Positions 1 through 12,314 of a stretch of DNA of 64,000 nucleotides are shown here, in pieces (position 1 is the stretch's first letter; every line of letters begins with the position of its first letter). The position numbers and the translations under genes are program-made. The DNA is from Erodium maritimum (taxonomy: Eukaryota; Streptophyta; Magnoliopsida; Geraniales; Geraniaceae), in assembly GCA_963921825.1 (NCBI GenBank), contig OY997588.1:11918001-11982000 (forward strand), written 5' to 3'. Under the pieces are notes generated by a model. It was not told the origin of the DNA. It saw only the letters and a program-made list of their open reading frames with translations, and did not search any database.

Positions 1-216
1 CCCCAATGTTGTTTTTTTAAGTTGTTTTTTTCATTTGTTGTTTTTTTAATTAATGAATGTGTAGCCTTTTCTATGCTTTGGTTTGCGTGAAATTATTGAT
101 ATGACCATGCAAAAAGTTCAAATTGCCCTTTGGAGGTTGGCGGTTTTGTGGCTATAAAATCCACCTCTTCCTTCCATTATTTTCACACCTCTTCAATCCA
201 TTACCTCTCTTCCTCC
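1..216 (+). promoter_or_regulatory. T-rich upstream region with TATA box
   Basis: The first 60 bases hold three near-copies of a TTGTTTTTTT motif. A TATA box (TATAAA, 153-158) is followed about 60 bases later by an ATG at 217. It sits just upstream of the degenerate SANT/trihelix-like frame, so it is probably the old promoter of that element. No gene is seen in this stretch. Confidence 0.3.
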
Positions 217-660
217 ATGAGCTTATTTCCTTCAAACCCCTTGTTATCCTTCTTCCTTTTTCCGAAGGGAAAATGACCGGCACAATAGTAGCCTACCCCT
301 GACGCCATGGGGAAGAGATGGTTTTGGTACTATGTTGGCTACAAGATGCCCGTCCGAGCCCAAATAATAGGTATTGGGCGGAAGTGTTCGTCAACTATGT
401 CGGAAATGCACCGACCGACGCCCCGCCGCGCACACATAAACAGTGCAGGGACCATTGGCAGATCCCTGAAGATGCACTGTTTCAATTTATGTTACCGCGA
501 AGCAGTGCATGCTCGCCTTCCGGGACAAACCGAAGCTTTTCTTCGAACTGCAGCAGCGGACCGGTATCTTGCCCAACATGGCCACCACTTCACGAAGTTC
601 TCGCTTTAGGAGATCGTTAAAGACCACCCGAAATTCCTCCAGTACGTGCACGAACTGTAA
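217..660 (+). pseudogene. SANT/trihelix-like transposon protein remnant
   Basis: One frame (about 318-620) reads as a degraded Myb/SANT-like domain of the kind found in plant proteins tied to PIF/Harbinger elements (often misnamed glutathione S-transferase T3-like or NAM-associated). The recognisable part has a tryptophan, then a spaced FVNYVGNAP motif, then RTHKQCRDHW, which fits the second and third helices. Reading is shared between at least two frames, there is no open frame from the ATG at 217, and no C-terminal half is present. It looks like a decayed transposon accessory gene. Assignment rests on motif resemblance only. Confidence 0.4.
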
Positions 661-1634
661 ATCATGAACATGCTAAGTTGACTTTCCCTTTTCGGTGATA
701 GTAGCGTGTAATTTTCCGTTCACGAGTTTGTCGAGCTTGTTTGTGTTATTTTCGTGCTTGTTTGTGTTAATTTTCTTCTTATTTTCAATAAAATTGTGCT
801 TTTAGTTTCATCGGGAGGACAGAAAAAACTTCGGTAGCGAGATAGGACTGATTCCACACACTAAGGATCTCCGTGCGAGGCTCCCTCGCCCCTCCCCGAC
901 CTGAATCATGATAATTGGGAGTAGTGACTGGCTTTGCAGGTGTGGCTGACGCTGGAAGATGATGGTGTCCCCTACCCCCGGTGTGTCGACAATTGAAGGT
1001 GGAAAATCAACATTGGTCCTTATCTGGACCACGAACAAGAGCCCTAGTTGGCCCCAACAACCAGACAAGGTCTGGTACGCAACCTCGCTAGGTACAGTGA
1101 GTCGAAGGACGAGCAATGTGTGTGGGGACGCACACCTCGCCTTGTCAAGGTTTGTGTAAATCCGACAACATGGTTCCCCCATTTTCTGATGTTTTTCCCT
1201 GGATGCCCGTTATCTCCTCAAATGCCCCCTTATCTCTTGTCACGATATTTTCAAGCTGAGACAAGAAATGATCATTGTTCACCATTCTTGCATAACTACT
1301 AATCTGGATATCGCTTCTCACTATTTGTCCTTGATATAACCGGGTATTTCATTATAAAGTTAGCGTTCGATACATACGGGTTAGAACTAAGTCTCACTCT
1401 TTTTCTTTTCATATTATGTAATATTTGATTTACATGACTAATAAAGTTAAAAAAATAGATTTGGTATCCATTTTTCACGCAACCGTTCTATAAAATAATT
1501 TTAGATTAGATCGTTCTATCTCTTTTAAATTCACAATTCAATTTTAGCTACATGCATTATGACTTTAAAAAAATTATCATATTTGCATTCATTATCTTAA
1601 AATGAAGAAATAAAATTAGGACTTTCGAAAACTG
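661..1634. other. Intergenic, no gene recognised
   Basis: Short frames on both strands between 808 and 1302 match no family I know. The rest is AT-rich sequence running up to the TSD of the next retroposon. Confidence 0.5.
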
Positions 1635-1646
1635 ATCTTGAAAGTT

Positions 1647-2445
1647 TTTTTGAAACGGGAAAGAAGTAGTATTACGATAAAATCGTGCTTACAATGAGGG
1701 ACCTAACAGTCCCGGACACCAGCTTTTGTCCCAACCGGTCGTAGCCCGTCGGGCACACATGGTTCCATACATATAGTCCGCTTTGATTCGCGGATCCGAA
1801 CTTAGGATTTCTTCGATCCAACGTCACAAAAAAATAATAAACCAAATTCCTAAACTTATTGAGCCACATGATTATTCGAACTAAAACAGCGAAGTTGGGT
1901 GCAAATACTTGTTCGGGGTTGAAAGTCCCGAAGTTGGGTGCCTGTGAAGTAGGTCCCGAACTCCCGTTCTTCCTCCCGGATCCCAGATCCATCTAGGAAG
2001 CAGGCCCATGCCGGCGAGGGGTGACCCTGGGGCGGTAGGCCGCTGCGGATGGGATACGGCGCGTGGAGCCCGTAATCCGGTGAACGACAGGGGGGCCACG
2101 GTGGCTACTGGCTCGAAGGCGGGGCCGGTCCGGCGATGCAGGAACGGTAGCGCCAGTCGAGGGAGAGATCGTGGAGCAGCTTGAACGATGTGCAGCGACC
2201 TGTGGGGGTAGACCGGCTGCAAAACAAGACAAAAACAAAAAAATAAAACCCATAAATGGATAGAATGGAACCTCATGGAGGTTGTGTGGAGAGCTTTGGA
2301 AGCAGAGACTTTGATTGAACCCCGGAGGGTAGTGGAGAACTTTGGATCAGAGGCTTCAATGGTGGAGAATGGTGGCTACCATAGAGGAGGGGGTGGGGGA
2401 AGGGGCTGCGCGCAGAGAGAATTAGGTTTCTCTCTGCGCCCACTA
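1647..2445 (-). mobile_element. Non-autonomous retroposon, copy A (799 bp)
   Basis: The element lies between 12-bp direct repeats ATCTTGAAAGTT (1635-1646 and 2446-2457). It has a T-run at its left edge, which is an A-tail when read on the minus strand, so it inserted by target-primed reverse transcription. It resembles 32241-33320 in several blocks, for example the shared CTTCCTCCCGGATCCCAGAT and a shared 3' region that translates in both copies as LVYYF(F/L)VT. No reverse transcriptase or other recognised protein is present. It is either a non-autonomous family or an internally deleted LINE. Confidence 0.75.
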
Positions 2446-2664
2446 ATCTTGAAAGTTAATTATATACAAAATGTTAAAAGTACCTAATAATTGCTAAAAA
2501 TATTGGTTTTGTGATAACATTATTTCTCAATACTCTGTCATAATTTTGCTACCTCTATCGATGACACTTTGTTATCAAAAGATCACCGATACTCCTCTTA
2601 ATTTTGGCGATTCAGTATATATCAAATAATTAACAAAATGATTAGGAAAACACTCATGTCAGAT

Positions 2665-2738
2665 GGCCTATTATCTCAGCTGGTTAGAGCGTCGTGCTAA
2701 TAACGCGAAGGTCGCAGGTTCGAGACCTGCATGGGCCA
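2665..2738 (+). tRNA. trnI-AAU: tRNA-Ile (anticodon AAU)
   Basis: All four arms can be drawn. The acceptor stem is 2665-2671 with 2731-2737 (one G-U pair) plus discriminator A2738. The anticodon stem is 2692-2696 with 2704-2708, with loop CTAATAA and anticodon AAT at 2699-2701. The T-arm is 2714-2718 with 2726-2730 and loop TTCGAGA. It has no intron. A run of seven T at 2743-2749 is the Pol III terminator. One oddity: position 10, normally G paired to C25, is T (2674), giving one mismatch at the base of the D-stem and a changed A-box base. The 3' CCA is not encoded, as expected for a nuclear gene. Confidence 0.93.
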
Positions 2739-2955
2739 GTTATTTTTTTAACACTGCCTCTGCTATTTGGCAAAATTCAATAAATTTGGAGGCCATACGG
2801 AAGCAGACGCAATGTTCAACGAGACAGCAAGGGAAAAAAAGAGAGAAGAAACCGCAAAGGAAACTCAGATTATACACTGTTAGTATTAAGTATATGATGA
2901 AAACTGGATTTACATTTACATTGCTCATGTTAAAAAAAATTGTAAGTGTTGATGC
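2739..2955. other. Spacer between convergent tRNA-Ile and AHK1
   Basis: These 217 bases hold the tRNA terminator T-run (2743-2749) and must also contain the AHK1 3' UTR and polyadenylation signals. The two transcription units converge here. Confidence 0.6.
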
Positions 2956-5900
2956 TTAACTATTTGAATCTGTAGTATGTTTAGTGAGCGAGAGTATGGT
3001 GGAGACCATCAGCTTGTAATCTATTGGCTTTGTCAAGTAAGCATCCATCCCCACCTCTAAGCATTTTGCCTCATCCGATGACATTGCGTGCGCCGTCAGT
3101 GCAACAATAGGAACATGCACACCTGTCCCTGCTTCTGCTTTCCTTATCGCCTTTGTCGCCTCATAACCATCCATCCTCGGCATCTACATCATTCACCAAC
3201 AATGTGTTACATGGTACAGTTTGTACAAACAATGTATGATCTTTGTGTTCTGTTTCTTACCTGACAATCCATCAGGACCAAGTGGTATGCAGGATGTGGT
3301 CTGTGTTCTTCTTCTGCAGTCCTGAGCATGCAGTTGAGAGCTTCTACAGCTAGCTGACCATCTCCCACTGCAATGACTGTAGCCCCCATCTTCTCCAGCA
3401 TGATTGTGGCCACTCTCTGCAGCACGGGTGTGTCTTCTGCAAGCAGTATTCGGAGTCCTTCCAGAGATTTCTGCTTATTCATCGTGTTACTCAGTTGTGA
3501 ATCGCCTTTCTCTTTAGATCTTTCAAACGGAGGTATTGCTGACGGTTCCATGTCATGCATACCAGGTTCTTTTGTTTCTTCTCTTTGCTTTCCCTCTATA
3601 TGAAACGTGCCTACCGATTTAGGACTATCATCAGAACTAGAAGCATCGGGGTGAGCATGGTCAATCCCCAGACATTCATGCATTGTTGTTCCCAATCCAT
3701 TTGAACTCTTCTTTTGTTCTTCGACGTGTCTCTCTTTTATCACGGCTTCCAAAATGTGTAGCATCTTGGCCTTGTAAAGTGGCTTATTAACCATCAACAC
3801 ATGCCCTTTCCTGCGGAGTTCCATCTTTATGGCACTTGAAGTTTCATGGTTTAGAATCCAAGCAAACTTTGCCTTGTCAAAGAAATTGTCAAGAAAATTG
3901 AGTTGATCCTTCCATATGTCTGTGCTCAAGTCAAGCAGCCCTATATCGATCACTATGATGAAAATTGCAGTCCGGGTGTTCTGTATGTTTAGTGTTTGAG
4001 CTTTTGAGATACCACTCGGTGCATATGTGTCACAGTTGATTGTAGGAAGTGCATTTCTGGGTTGAAAGAGATCCCTGAGAGTATGTGTTAGTTCGTTCCA
4101 ATCTGATGCTTCAGAAGTTGTGACTCCTTTTCTCTGCAACCATTGGGATGTCACCATCCTACCTTTTGTCCCATGTAGCGCAAGCAACACCTGCACTCAT
4201 TCAAATGTTGCAAAACTGAGTTGAGTATAAGAATGATAAAGCCCAACCCACCTAAAAGCTCAGATTGATAGGTGGAAGCCCCTAGATGCTTACCAAGTGG
4301 TAAACAGATCCACATCTTTTTGATGTAGGACCTTGACTAAGAAATGTTCAAACTTGTCAATTTAGAACTCAACCTTGTGTTTTCCCCTCTAAAGAAAGTA
4401 GTTCTAATCGGTACTTACCACTAAGTTATGCTTTGTGAAATCAACTTGACAGTGTTGCTCTGGCCCATCAACTGGTGAACTGAGAAGTAGGTATAGTTGC
4501 ATTAGAGTCCCTTGGCCATTCTTCCTTAAGACCTTGATTTCTCCACCCATCTTGTTAACCTGTCATTTTTTAAAGTCTTGGCATTGTCAGATAGAGTAGG
4601 AGCATACTTATGAGGTGCATTAGAATGGAGATAAGGTTTGAGATGAACTTATGACATGTAGCATGTGTGTGTTCGTGTACTATGCATGAAAATTATATGC
4701 TTAAGAAAGTTACTCACCAAAGTTCGTACAATGCATAGGCCAAGACCAGTGCCACCATGCCTGAGAAATGGTAAAATATTTCAGAATAGTTCTCTACTGC
4801 AAAAAAAGTCGAATAGGTTCTAAGATTGAAAGTAGTTACGTCCGAGTTGTTGAGGGATCAGCTTGCTCAAAGCTTTCAAAAACCGACTCCCATTTGCTTT
4901 GATCAATACCTAAATGAATTTGAATCAAATTGTTCAGTTCTAGTCCAAAGAGAAGTGTAGCATTAGAAATAAAGGTTGTTTCAGAAAGTTGTGAGGTTCA
5001 TACCACAGCCAGTGTCATCAACTTCAAACCAGAGAACCACTTTGTTGTCTTTCTTGTGAGCTCTCTTGCCTTGGCTCCCATGGCGCCTCAATTTTGTCTT
5101 AGGTGCAGACCACAATTTCTTTGAGTCGATGGCAAACTTATCATTCTCACTGAAACTCCTGGAGCTCTCGCACCATCCTCTCAGAATAATATGACCAGCT
5201 GTACACCATTTGAAATAGTAATTAGAGGTCATAGAGTTTCTTAGAAATATCATGCTTGTGTAACAACAAAAACATAAGGTACTAATTACATGTTGTGAAC
5301 TTGATTGAATTGCTGATCAAATTTGCAAATATTTGAACAACTCTACCAGAGTCTCCTCGAACAACTTTGGGCACATCATCTACAAGATAAAATAAATTAG
5401 TGAGCATAAGGAACAGAGAAGTAAAAACAAACTATTAGTGATTGATTGATCAACGGCCTATGAAGATTAGAGTAATACCGGAGAGATCTAGCACAGTTTC
5501 CACATTGTGGTTAATGCACTGCACAGAGAACATATCCATGAGCCCTTCTAGTTCGCGTCCCAAGTCAAAGTCAGCTTCTTCCAACACCAGCTTTCCAGAC
5601 TCAACCTGTACAAATTATTAAAACAGAAATGATTTCTTTGGCAGGAACTTTTTGCAAAGCTTTGATAAAATATACTAAGAGCATAGTTAGAGCATTTTCA
5701 TCACTTATATTGATAAAATGAAATAGTAGTAGCCAGCAAAGCATTTTAGTAAAACTCACCTTACTAAGGTCTAGTATGTTGTTAAGGAGGCGAAGGAGAG
5801 CTGTTGAGCACTGGCGAATCTGAGTAACTGTTGCATACTGCTCATTTGTAAGACAATCATCACATATAAGAATGTCCAGCAGCCCAATTACAGCAGCCAT

Positions 5901-7990
5901 AGGTGTCCTCAACTCATGGCTGCAATGCAAGAAAAACGAACTCAGATGCTTGCTAACTTAAACTAGAAAATATGATACTTCAGTCTCAGGTTATGAGTTG
6001 ATATTAACAATTTTGATCGGTTAATCCTAGTTGAAGTTGATGGGCCACCTCATGTTTGCAAGAAATTGGCTCTTGTAATTGCTTGAAGCCTCTGCCCTCC
6101 TTCTTGCTTCAAGGTGGCTAATCAATTCTGCTCTTAGTTTCATTTCCTTGGAGACTCCATTAGTCAATACAAATATGCAGACACATCCAATAACTAAGAT
6201 TGCCAAAGATGCAGATATCAAAATAATCAATGTTTTCAAAGCTCTCTCATCCACCTTCCCCATTATATATCTTCTTGGAAGAATGATGACCCCCACCTGA
6301 ACATTGTGCAAATAAATAGATAGATTATGTATATAGTCCTTAATGATAGGATACAATACAAGGGATGCTCAGTTAGAAATTACCATTGGAAGTCTCTCGA
6401 GATTTAGAAAAAACGAATCAATATAATATTCCTCATGGCCAAGCTTGGCTTTCTCAACACGAACATCATGATACTTGTTTCCATAGACTTTTTGGAGCCA
6501 CTGAGCCCCCTCTCGAATAACACGGTCCTCAGAATCAACAGACATCATAAGTTTAGGTCCCGTGGTTGAATTTTTTAAAAGAGGAGCATTTGTTGAAGTA
6601 GCAAGCAAGTAACCCTCTTGAGAGGTCAGATAAATATGCCCACTGTGGAATTCAACAAGCTCTTTCATCAGCTGCCCTACACTATAAAGGGCAGTAGTAA
6701 CACCAACAACAGCCACAATACTCCGATTATAAGGATCCCAAACTGGCAATGCCGCTGAAAGCAATGGTGAATCAGTGTACTTGCTAACTGCAACATGCCA
6801 CGAAGCTACACCATCAGGTACTTGTGAAAGTCCCGCTATGTTTATCAGATCATCGGGTGGGATTGGCCTTGGTTTCCCAATCTTCTCACCAGAAATAGGA
6901 TCAAGAGGTTCACGGTACCAAATTGCAGAAATGTTGCCATGTATGGGCTCATCATTCCAACCTTGGCGTCGTGATGACATCAGCTTAGCATCATATGACT
7001 CAGTAGCACTTATTGAATAATTCACCAGATCGGAGTAGATATAGAATGTGTTGTTACTCCTATGATCTCTATGGAAAGCCTGGACAAACCCGTTCCTATA
7101 ATTTATAGTAATGGCATTGAGGGCCTTACGGCTTGCAAATAGTGCCCAAGTTACATCCCTCATCATTTCATACAGCTGCTAAAATGATCAAAAAGTTACT
7201 ACATAAAAATTCAGCCAAAAGGCCCAAATTGATTTACACGACTTAAGAAGTAAATGAAAGGTGAGAAAATTAACCTCAACTTGTTCTGCTTGATCAACAG
7301 CATTGCTGTAACGTTTGAATACATACTCCGAGAGCTTAACCTGTGCAGTGGTGATCTCCACAGTGGAGTTCAAGATGTTCCACATCCTTAATATGGGTCT
7401 TTGGAGAAGCTCATACCGAAGACCATATGCTAAGCTGTTAAGAGATTTTGTTGTGTAGACCCTCGTAAAGTGCCATGTTAATATGGTCAGCAGACCAATC
7501 AAAATTGCTAGCATGACCTGCATAAGCCATTCAAACACACCAAATTCAACAATCTCTCTAGGAGACATGAAAAATAGAATGCCAAACATCAGAATTGTTG
7601 CTTCACCATAAATGGGTCGATTCAAAATTGCCAATTTCACAGTCCACTGATCAACACTGCCTAAAATTACCATAATTGTTTCACAACACAAGCAAAGGGT
7701 TGATTCAGAGAAACCCAAATAAGCGACATGACTGAGCTCATCATCACCAAACCAAGAGGAGCTAAAAGAGACAAATTTGGGAATCAACCAACCATTATAG
7801 CAAGGCGAGCCACAAAGACGCTGTAATAAGAAGACAAGCAATGAGAGCTTGCATACTGAAACTCCTCCTGCTCCACATCCCTGTGGAAAATCTTGCGGCC
7901 GCGCGGAGCTCTGTACCGCCTCCATGGAGCAACAACAACAAACCCAGAAATTGTATGGAAGACCCTGGTGAGGGATGATCCAAACCCCAT
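2956..7990 (-). CDS. AHK1: AHK1-like hybrid histidine kinase (osmosensor)
   Basis: Plasma-membrane hybrid sensor kinase, orthologous in type to Arabidopsis AHK1/ATHK1, which passes phosphate from a His to an internal receiver Asp and then to HPt proteins in osmotic and drought signalling. Exons: 7990-7793, 7517-7275, 7175-6384, 6296-6049, 5919-5760, 5605-5479, 5379-5290, 5198-5004, 4909-4840, 4760-4718, 4559-4419, 4190-3261, 3183-2956; all introns GT-AG; 3465 nt, 1154 aa (Arabidopsis about 1207). Order: TM1 about 58-80; extracellular sensor about 85-430; TM2 about 433-457; HisKA with His495 in SHELRTP; N-box (N613), DTGCG (681-685), F-box, GTGLGL (about 711-716); a degenerate middle receiver-like region; C-terminal receiver with Asp1022, phospho-acceptor Asp1077 (LMDCQMP) and Lys1131 (YLTKP). 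The start is the first ATG after an in-frame TGA. All catalytic residues are present. Confidence 0.95.
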
Positions 7991-8200
7991 TTGGGAGTTG
8001 CTCAAGATTCAAAATTTCGAGATGGGTATGGAGTAATGAAGTCTGTGATGAACAGTTGGAGTGCAAGAGCATGTGTGGGCGTGTGGGGTTTGTCTGGGGA
8101 GGGATGGATTGATTGTTCGGTGGAGGGTGAATTTGAATAAAAACACAACTAGACAGCCGAGACTGCTTCTTGTGTCACTTCCCACTTCTTCTCTGAGAGA

Positions 8201-8206
8201 TATATA
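8201..8206 (-). promoter_or_regulatory. Probable TATA box of the AHK1-like gene
   Basis: TATATA about 210 bases upstream of the ATG at 7990. A start site some 30 bases downstream would give a 5' leader of about 180 bases that includes the upstream ATG at 8072. Confidence 0.4.
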
Positions 8207-8761
8207 TCAGTATCATACATACTCATACATCTATCATTTTCATCTTCGTCTTCATCTATCTGGTTTGCTTCAAAGTATATTTTAGTTTTAGTTTTAGAGA
8301 AGTGGAGGTGGCTGCTGCTCATTTATTCCTCCCCCACAATCTCATTTATTCCTCACCCACAAACTCATTTCCCTTTTGGCTTCCCTGCTTGCTTGCTTTG
8401 CTTTGGGGTCACTTTGCCAATTTTGACCATCAGGAATGTTTATAGTTCTTTGTTCTCTCATCCTTTAGGCAGAAATCCGTTCTTATGTTATATGTTTTGC
8501 CGGATGAAGTTAATATCACATCAAATAAAAGACCGTTTATAAATGTTAAAGATCCTCTCAATTTAATTCCACATTTTTTTTATATTTATCAAAGAAAATA
8601 CTAAATTGAAAAAAATGAGTACCACAAATTTTCACAATTATTCCAAGAAAATATCATCTACATGCTCATCATCATACTTTACTAACAAAATTAACCGTGA
8701 ATAACAATTCTCTCTCGCATCTGTCGAGATTCTCTTTACCGATGTAATCTTAACTTCACCT
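8207..8761. other. AHK1 upstream intergenic region
   Basis: AT-rich sequence with CT-rich stretches and no recognised gene. A direct repeat of a short motif (CATTTATTCCTC, about 8319-8353) is seen; nothing else stands out. Confidence 0.5.
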
Positions 8762-10838
8762 ATGGAGTTCCTTACCCCTACCGCTGACATGACCGTTGCC
8801 CTCTCGTCGGTCTTGTCCCATCGTAGTCAACCCTGGTGCAGCATGCAACACGTGTGCCTCCACCGCGCCCTTCTTCGGAGGTTGTGTCTCCCATTAAATC
8901 GAGAAGGAGGAGGAAGAAAAAGAAAGCCACTACTTCGGTCCCTCTCTCTCTCTTTCTTCTACGGCGATCTTCCCTCTTGCCCCGACAACGATGATCGTGG
9001 CTTTCTCTCAAGGTTCCTCCGAGCCATTGAGTAAATCGCGACGGGACTTCCCATTGAAGGCTCAAACTCTATCTTCCATTACAAGCTACGCTAGGGTTTT
9101 GGCGCCTTCGTTGCCTCCGTCCAACGTAGAAGGCTCTCATACTCCACCACCCCTAGGGCTGGCTCTGCTCCCCACCGCCACCGGACTCAACCATACCCAA
9201 CACTCTGCAACCAAAGGTGGCCCTGTTACCACTCCGTCGCCTCCATTGGTCTGTGATCCTCTTCGAGGAAAGGCTCCCATGTTTGAACTAGAGAGGGAGG
9301 AACCGGGGCGGAAGAAACTAGAGGCCCTTTGCGATGGGGTCTGGGTTCCCAATGATGACCATGTTCCTGTGATTCCAGCGCTACTCTCACTGCCACCAGG
9401 TATGATCCACCTTCGTAGGAGCTTCAAATCGAAAGAAGTAGGATCCACCTCAAAGGCTCCAATTATATCGGTGTCTTTGGACTCTCATCTGATCAGCCTC
9501 CAAGATGGTCTCTCGACCTGCTCCTTAGAAGAGGAAGAAGAAGTAGAGGTGGAGGTACCGTAAGCGCTGGTGAGTCTATCGATTCTGGTCGACAACAACT
9601 TTCCATGGTGGGAAAATTGTGGACGTCCAAGCCACCTCGTAAGAAGGTTCTTCTCGGGATCATCACTAAGGCGTGGGGGAAATCGGCTGAAGGTCTGGTA
9701 ATCAAGGACATCGGCCCAGGGATCTTCGGGTTTTACTTTGAAATGGAGACAGCCCGTGAATGGGTTCGAGGGAACGAGTTGTGGTTCTTCAATGGACGGT
9801 CACTTCTACTGGGTGACTTGGACCCGTTGGCTAGGGTGCCTCCCACTCTGGATCAGCTTCAATTATGATACATGCCCATGGACTTTCCGTTGGTACAGAC
9901 CAAGGCCACATGAGAGATGATCGGTTCGACTCTGGGACTGTGTTGATGTCCCATGTGACCAATGGGGCACCTGTTGGGGAGAAATAGTGAATGTCATATT
10001 TTGGCACCTTGTGGAGCGCCCTCTTCCCCGATAGCTTTTGCTTCTTTTTCGGGAATTTCCCGATCCGGTTCGTGTCACACTTACTTATACAAAAATGCAG
10101 TGTTTTGTTTTAATTGTGGTATGATCGGTCACATGGTGGCCGAATGCGACCGGGAGGTGGTGGGTACTCCACGGTTCGACTCCTCTATCCTGGAGTTCCA
10201 AAAGGAATGTCAAACCAGGACATATGCAACAAATTGGGACGGTCAGGTGTCCCGTAAATCGATATCCTCGACTTCTGCACCTAAGGGCCCCTTGTTTCGC
10301 GGCAGGGATCTGATAGTATCCCCTACTACTGCACCTAACGATGCATGCCCTCAGAGTGTCCCTCAGACCCGCTCGGTCAATCTAGGCCGGAAGAACTTGG
10401 TGATCGGCCAGCTCTCTGGTAGCGGGAAAGCCGACACCCTGGACCTGTCTGGGCACAGAGGTAGAACTGGACTTGGAACTGTTGCCGAGTCTAGTATTGG
10501 AGCAGGAGCCGGGGGAGTGAATAGGGAGTCCACTAAGGAACCCCCGGAAGATCAGGACAGGGAGGGGAAACGGCCCCGCATGAAAGAATGAAAGGAATAC
10601 ATTGCTCTAGGGTCCGACCCTAGGAGGGGTCCTTGGAAAGAGCTCTGCCTCCCTTAGAAACTGATAACTACAGGTTCGGTCGCACTCTACAGAGTATGCA
10701 GCGACTAGGCAGTACCTTGAGCAACAGTAACTGACTTCATCGTAGTTTAGCTTTTATTTTAGTTCGCCTTTATGACTCCTCAAACACCGCATGTGTTGGT
10801 TCACTTGTCATAGAGTTATGTATAAAAAAAAACTTCCA
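8762..10838 (+). mobile_element. LINE ORF1 relic (DUF4283 and zinc knuckle)
   Basis: The stretch reads like ORF1 of a plant L1-type LINE broken into pieces. Frames: N-terminal low-complexity part 8991-9563; DUF4283-like part 9605-9868 (motif GKLWTSKPPRKKVLLGIITKAW); C-terminal part 9962-10591 with a zinc knuckle CX2CX4HX4C (CFNCGMIGHMVAEC, 10106-10147) and a basic end (KRPRMKE). Frames change near 9563-9605 and 9868-9962, so no intact protein is made. A short 3' region ends in an A-tract at about 10829-10838. No ORF2 (endonuclease or reverse transcriptase) follows and no TSD was found. The same DUF4283 segment recurs at 34590-34780. Confidence 0.7.
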
Positions 10839-12020
10839 GGGATCGATAACACGTAATGACTTTTTTTTAATTAATAATATACGGAAAAAAAAACAAAATT
10901 AACCTTTATTGGTTTTACTTTCTCTTTCCAAATCTAGGTTGAATTGCAATATTCTCTCATTAATTGATCGAAATTAAACACATTATAACTTTTGATTTGA
11001 AATGTCTCATCTCATCTTCTAATAAATATCTAGACAATCAAATATGAACATATTATTATTTTTTGTTTTTCATCGGAAGGAATGCAAATCTTTATTAGGA
11101 AAATATTCCAATCAAAATGATCATTAGAATCAATTAAGCATCGAAGAAATCAAATGTAAATCGATCGAAAGATCTTGGTCGGCCCATTGTTTGAAAATCG
11201 GTGCAATGTAAACTATTGCTTGCCTTTGCTTCAATCTCAAGGAACATACAATGGACTTCCACTTTCTAATTATCTGGTTTTAAACTTTAAACCTTCCCGC
11301 GAGATCCTATAAATATATTCGGTAAAAAATGATTATATTATTTCCATCCCAACAACAAATCATAATTATATGAATAAAAAATAATTATAATTCATTTCCA
11401 TTAAATGAGATTGAGTATCGTTGAAAAAAGATATGTCCCAACTTAGTGTCCTTATAAATGGATTCCTCAATTTGACTAATTAAATTAAACTAAAACTCCA
11501 TAAACAAATAAAAATATATATTTTGGTTTAGTGATGTTAATGTCTCTATTCCATGGAAATGGGTGGCTAGCAGTATTATATACAAGTCATGGTCACAAGA
11601 ATAAAAATTAGAAAGAAATAGAAAGATAAATGAGTTTAATATTAAGCATTTTAACAAGAAATAATGGGTTGTTGATGGTGAAGTAGTGAATGTGCTTAAA
11701 GTGATATATTGAGTCATGTTACAGCTAATTATAAACACCATAAGGTACAAAAGATGCTGAGAGATCAAACACTACATTGTGAATTTAAAGAGCTCCTACA
11801 CATTATACAAATGTTAGTGATAAAGAAAAAGAAACATTAACCTTATCATGAATCTGTGGTTCTAAAGACTAGACTTGTACTGCTCTTATCTTATGTGTTT
11901 TCCTTAAAACATTTCTATTATTAAAAGAAAAGGGTACTTAGCCTGATTAATAGGATAGAGACCTAAGCATTAAAATAATTTCATTTGTCATACAATATAA
12001 GTCTCTAGCTTGATTATTTC
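10839..12020. other. AT-rich intergenic, no gene seen
   Basis: No coding frame with recognisable homology, no RNA gene and no clear repeat boundary. Confidence 0.5.
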
Positions 12021-12023
12021 TTA

Positions 12024-12314
12024 GGACATCCACAGTGCTATAGAAGGTTGTTGGCGGGGAGGGGTTGACAGGGAGAATAAAAAAATATTTTGTTGGTTTA
12101 TAGTCAGCTCTCTCAGCCAGTACCCTATAATGTTAAGTGGTTAAAGTGCTTATGATAGTATTTTTTTGTTCACATTTTTGCTCCCAGCCGGCAGTGAGAA
12201 GAGGCACAGAGCTCCCAGCCAGCCCTCCCCGTCAGCTCCCAGCCACCTCCTCACTGACGATTTCTTCCCGCCTGCGTCTCTCTGCTAGCTCTCAGCCCAC
12301 CACTGCGGATGCCC
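12024..12314. mobile_element. Harbinger/Tourist-type MITE (291 bp)
   Basis: The 14-bp terminal inverted repeats differ at two positions: GGACATCCACAGTG at the left, and GGGCATCCGCAGTG as the reverse complement of the right end. The element is flanked by TTA (12021-12023 and 12315-12317), the 3-bp TSD typical of PIF/Harbinger elements. The interior is GC-rich compared with its flanks and resembles the element in the rhodanese gene at 37183-37518 (shared GTCAGCTCC and CTCC-rich blocks). No coding capacity. Confidence 0.75.

Noticed and set aside
2663..2959. 98-codon frame beginning MAYYLSWLERRANN
   Set aside because: The first part is the tRNA-Ile gene read as protein.
7188..8072. 294-codon single frame as the AHK1 N-terminus
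   Set aside because: It reads through intron 1 and has the wrong frame in exon 1; the [15 protein letters not shown] sequence typical of AHK1 lies in the other frame, from ATG 7990.
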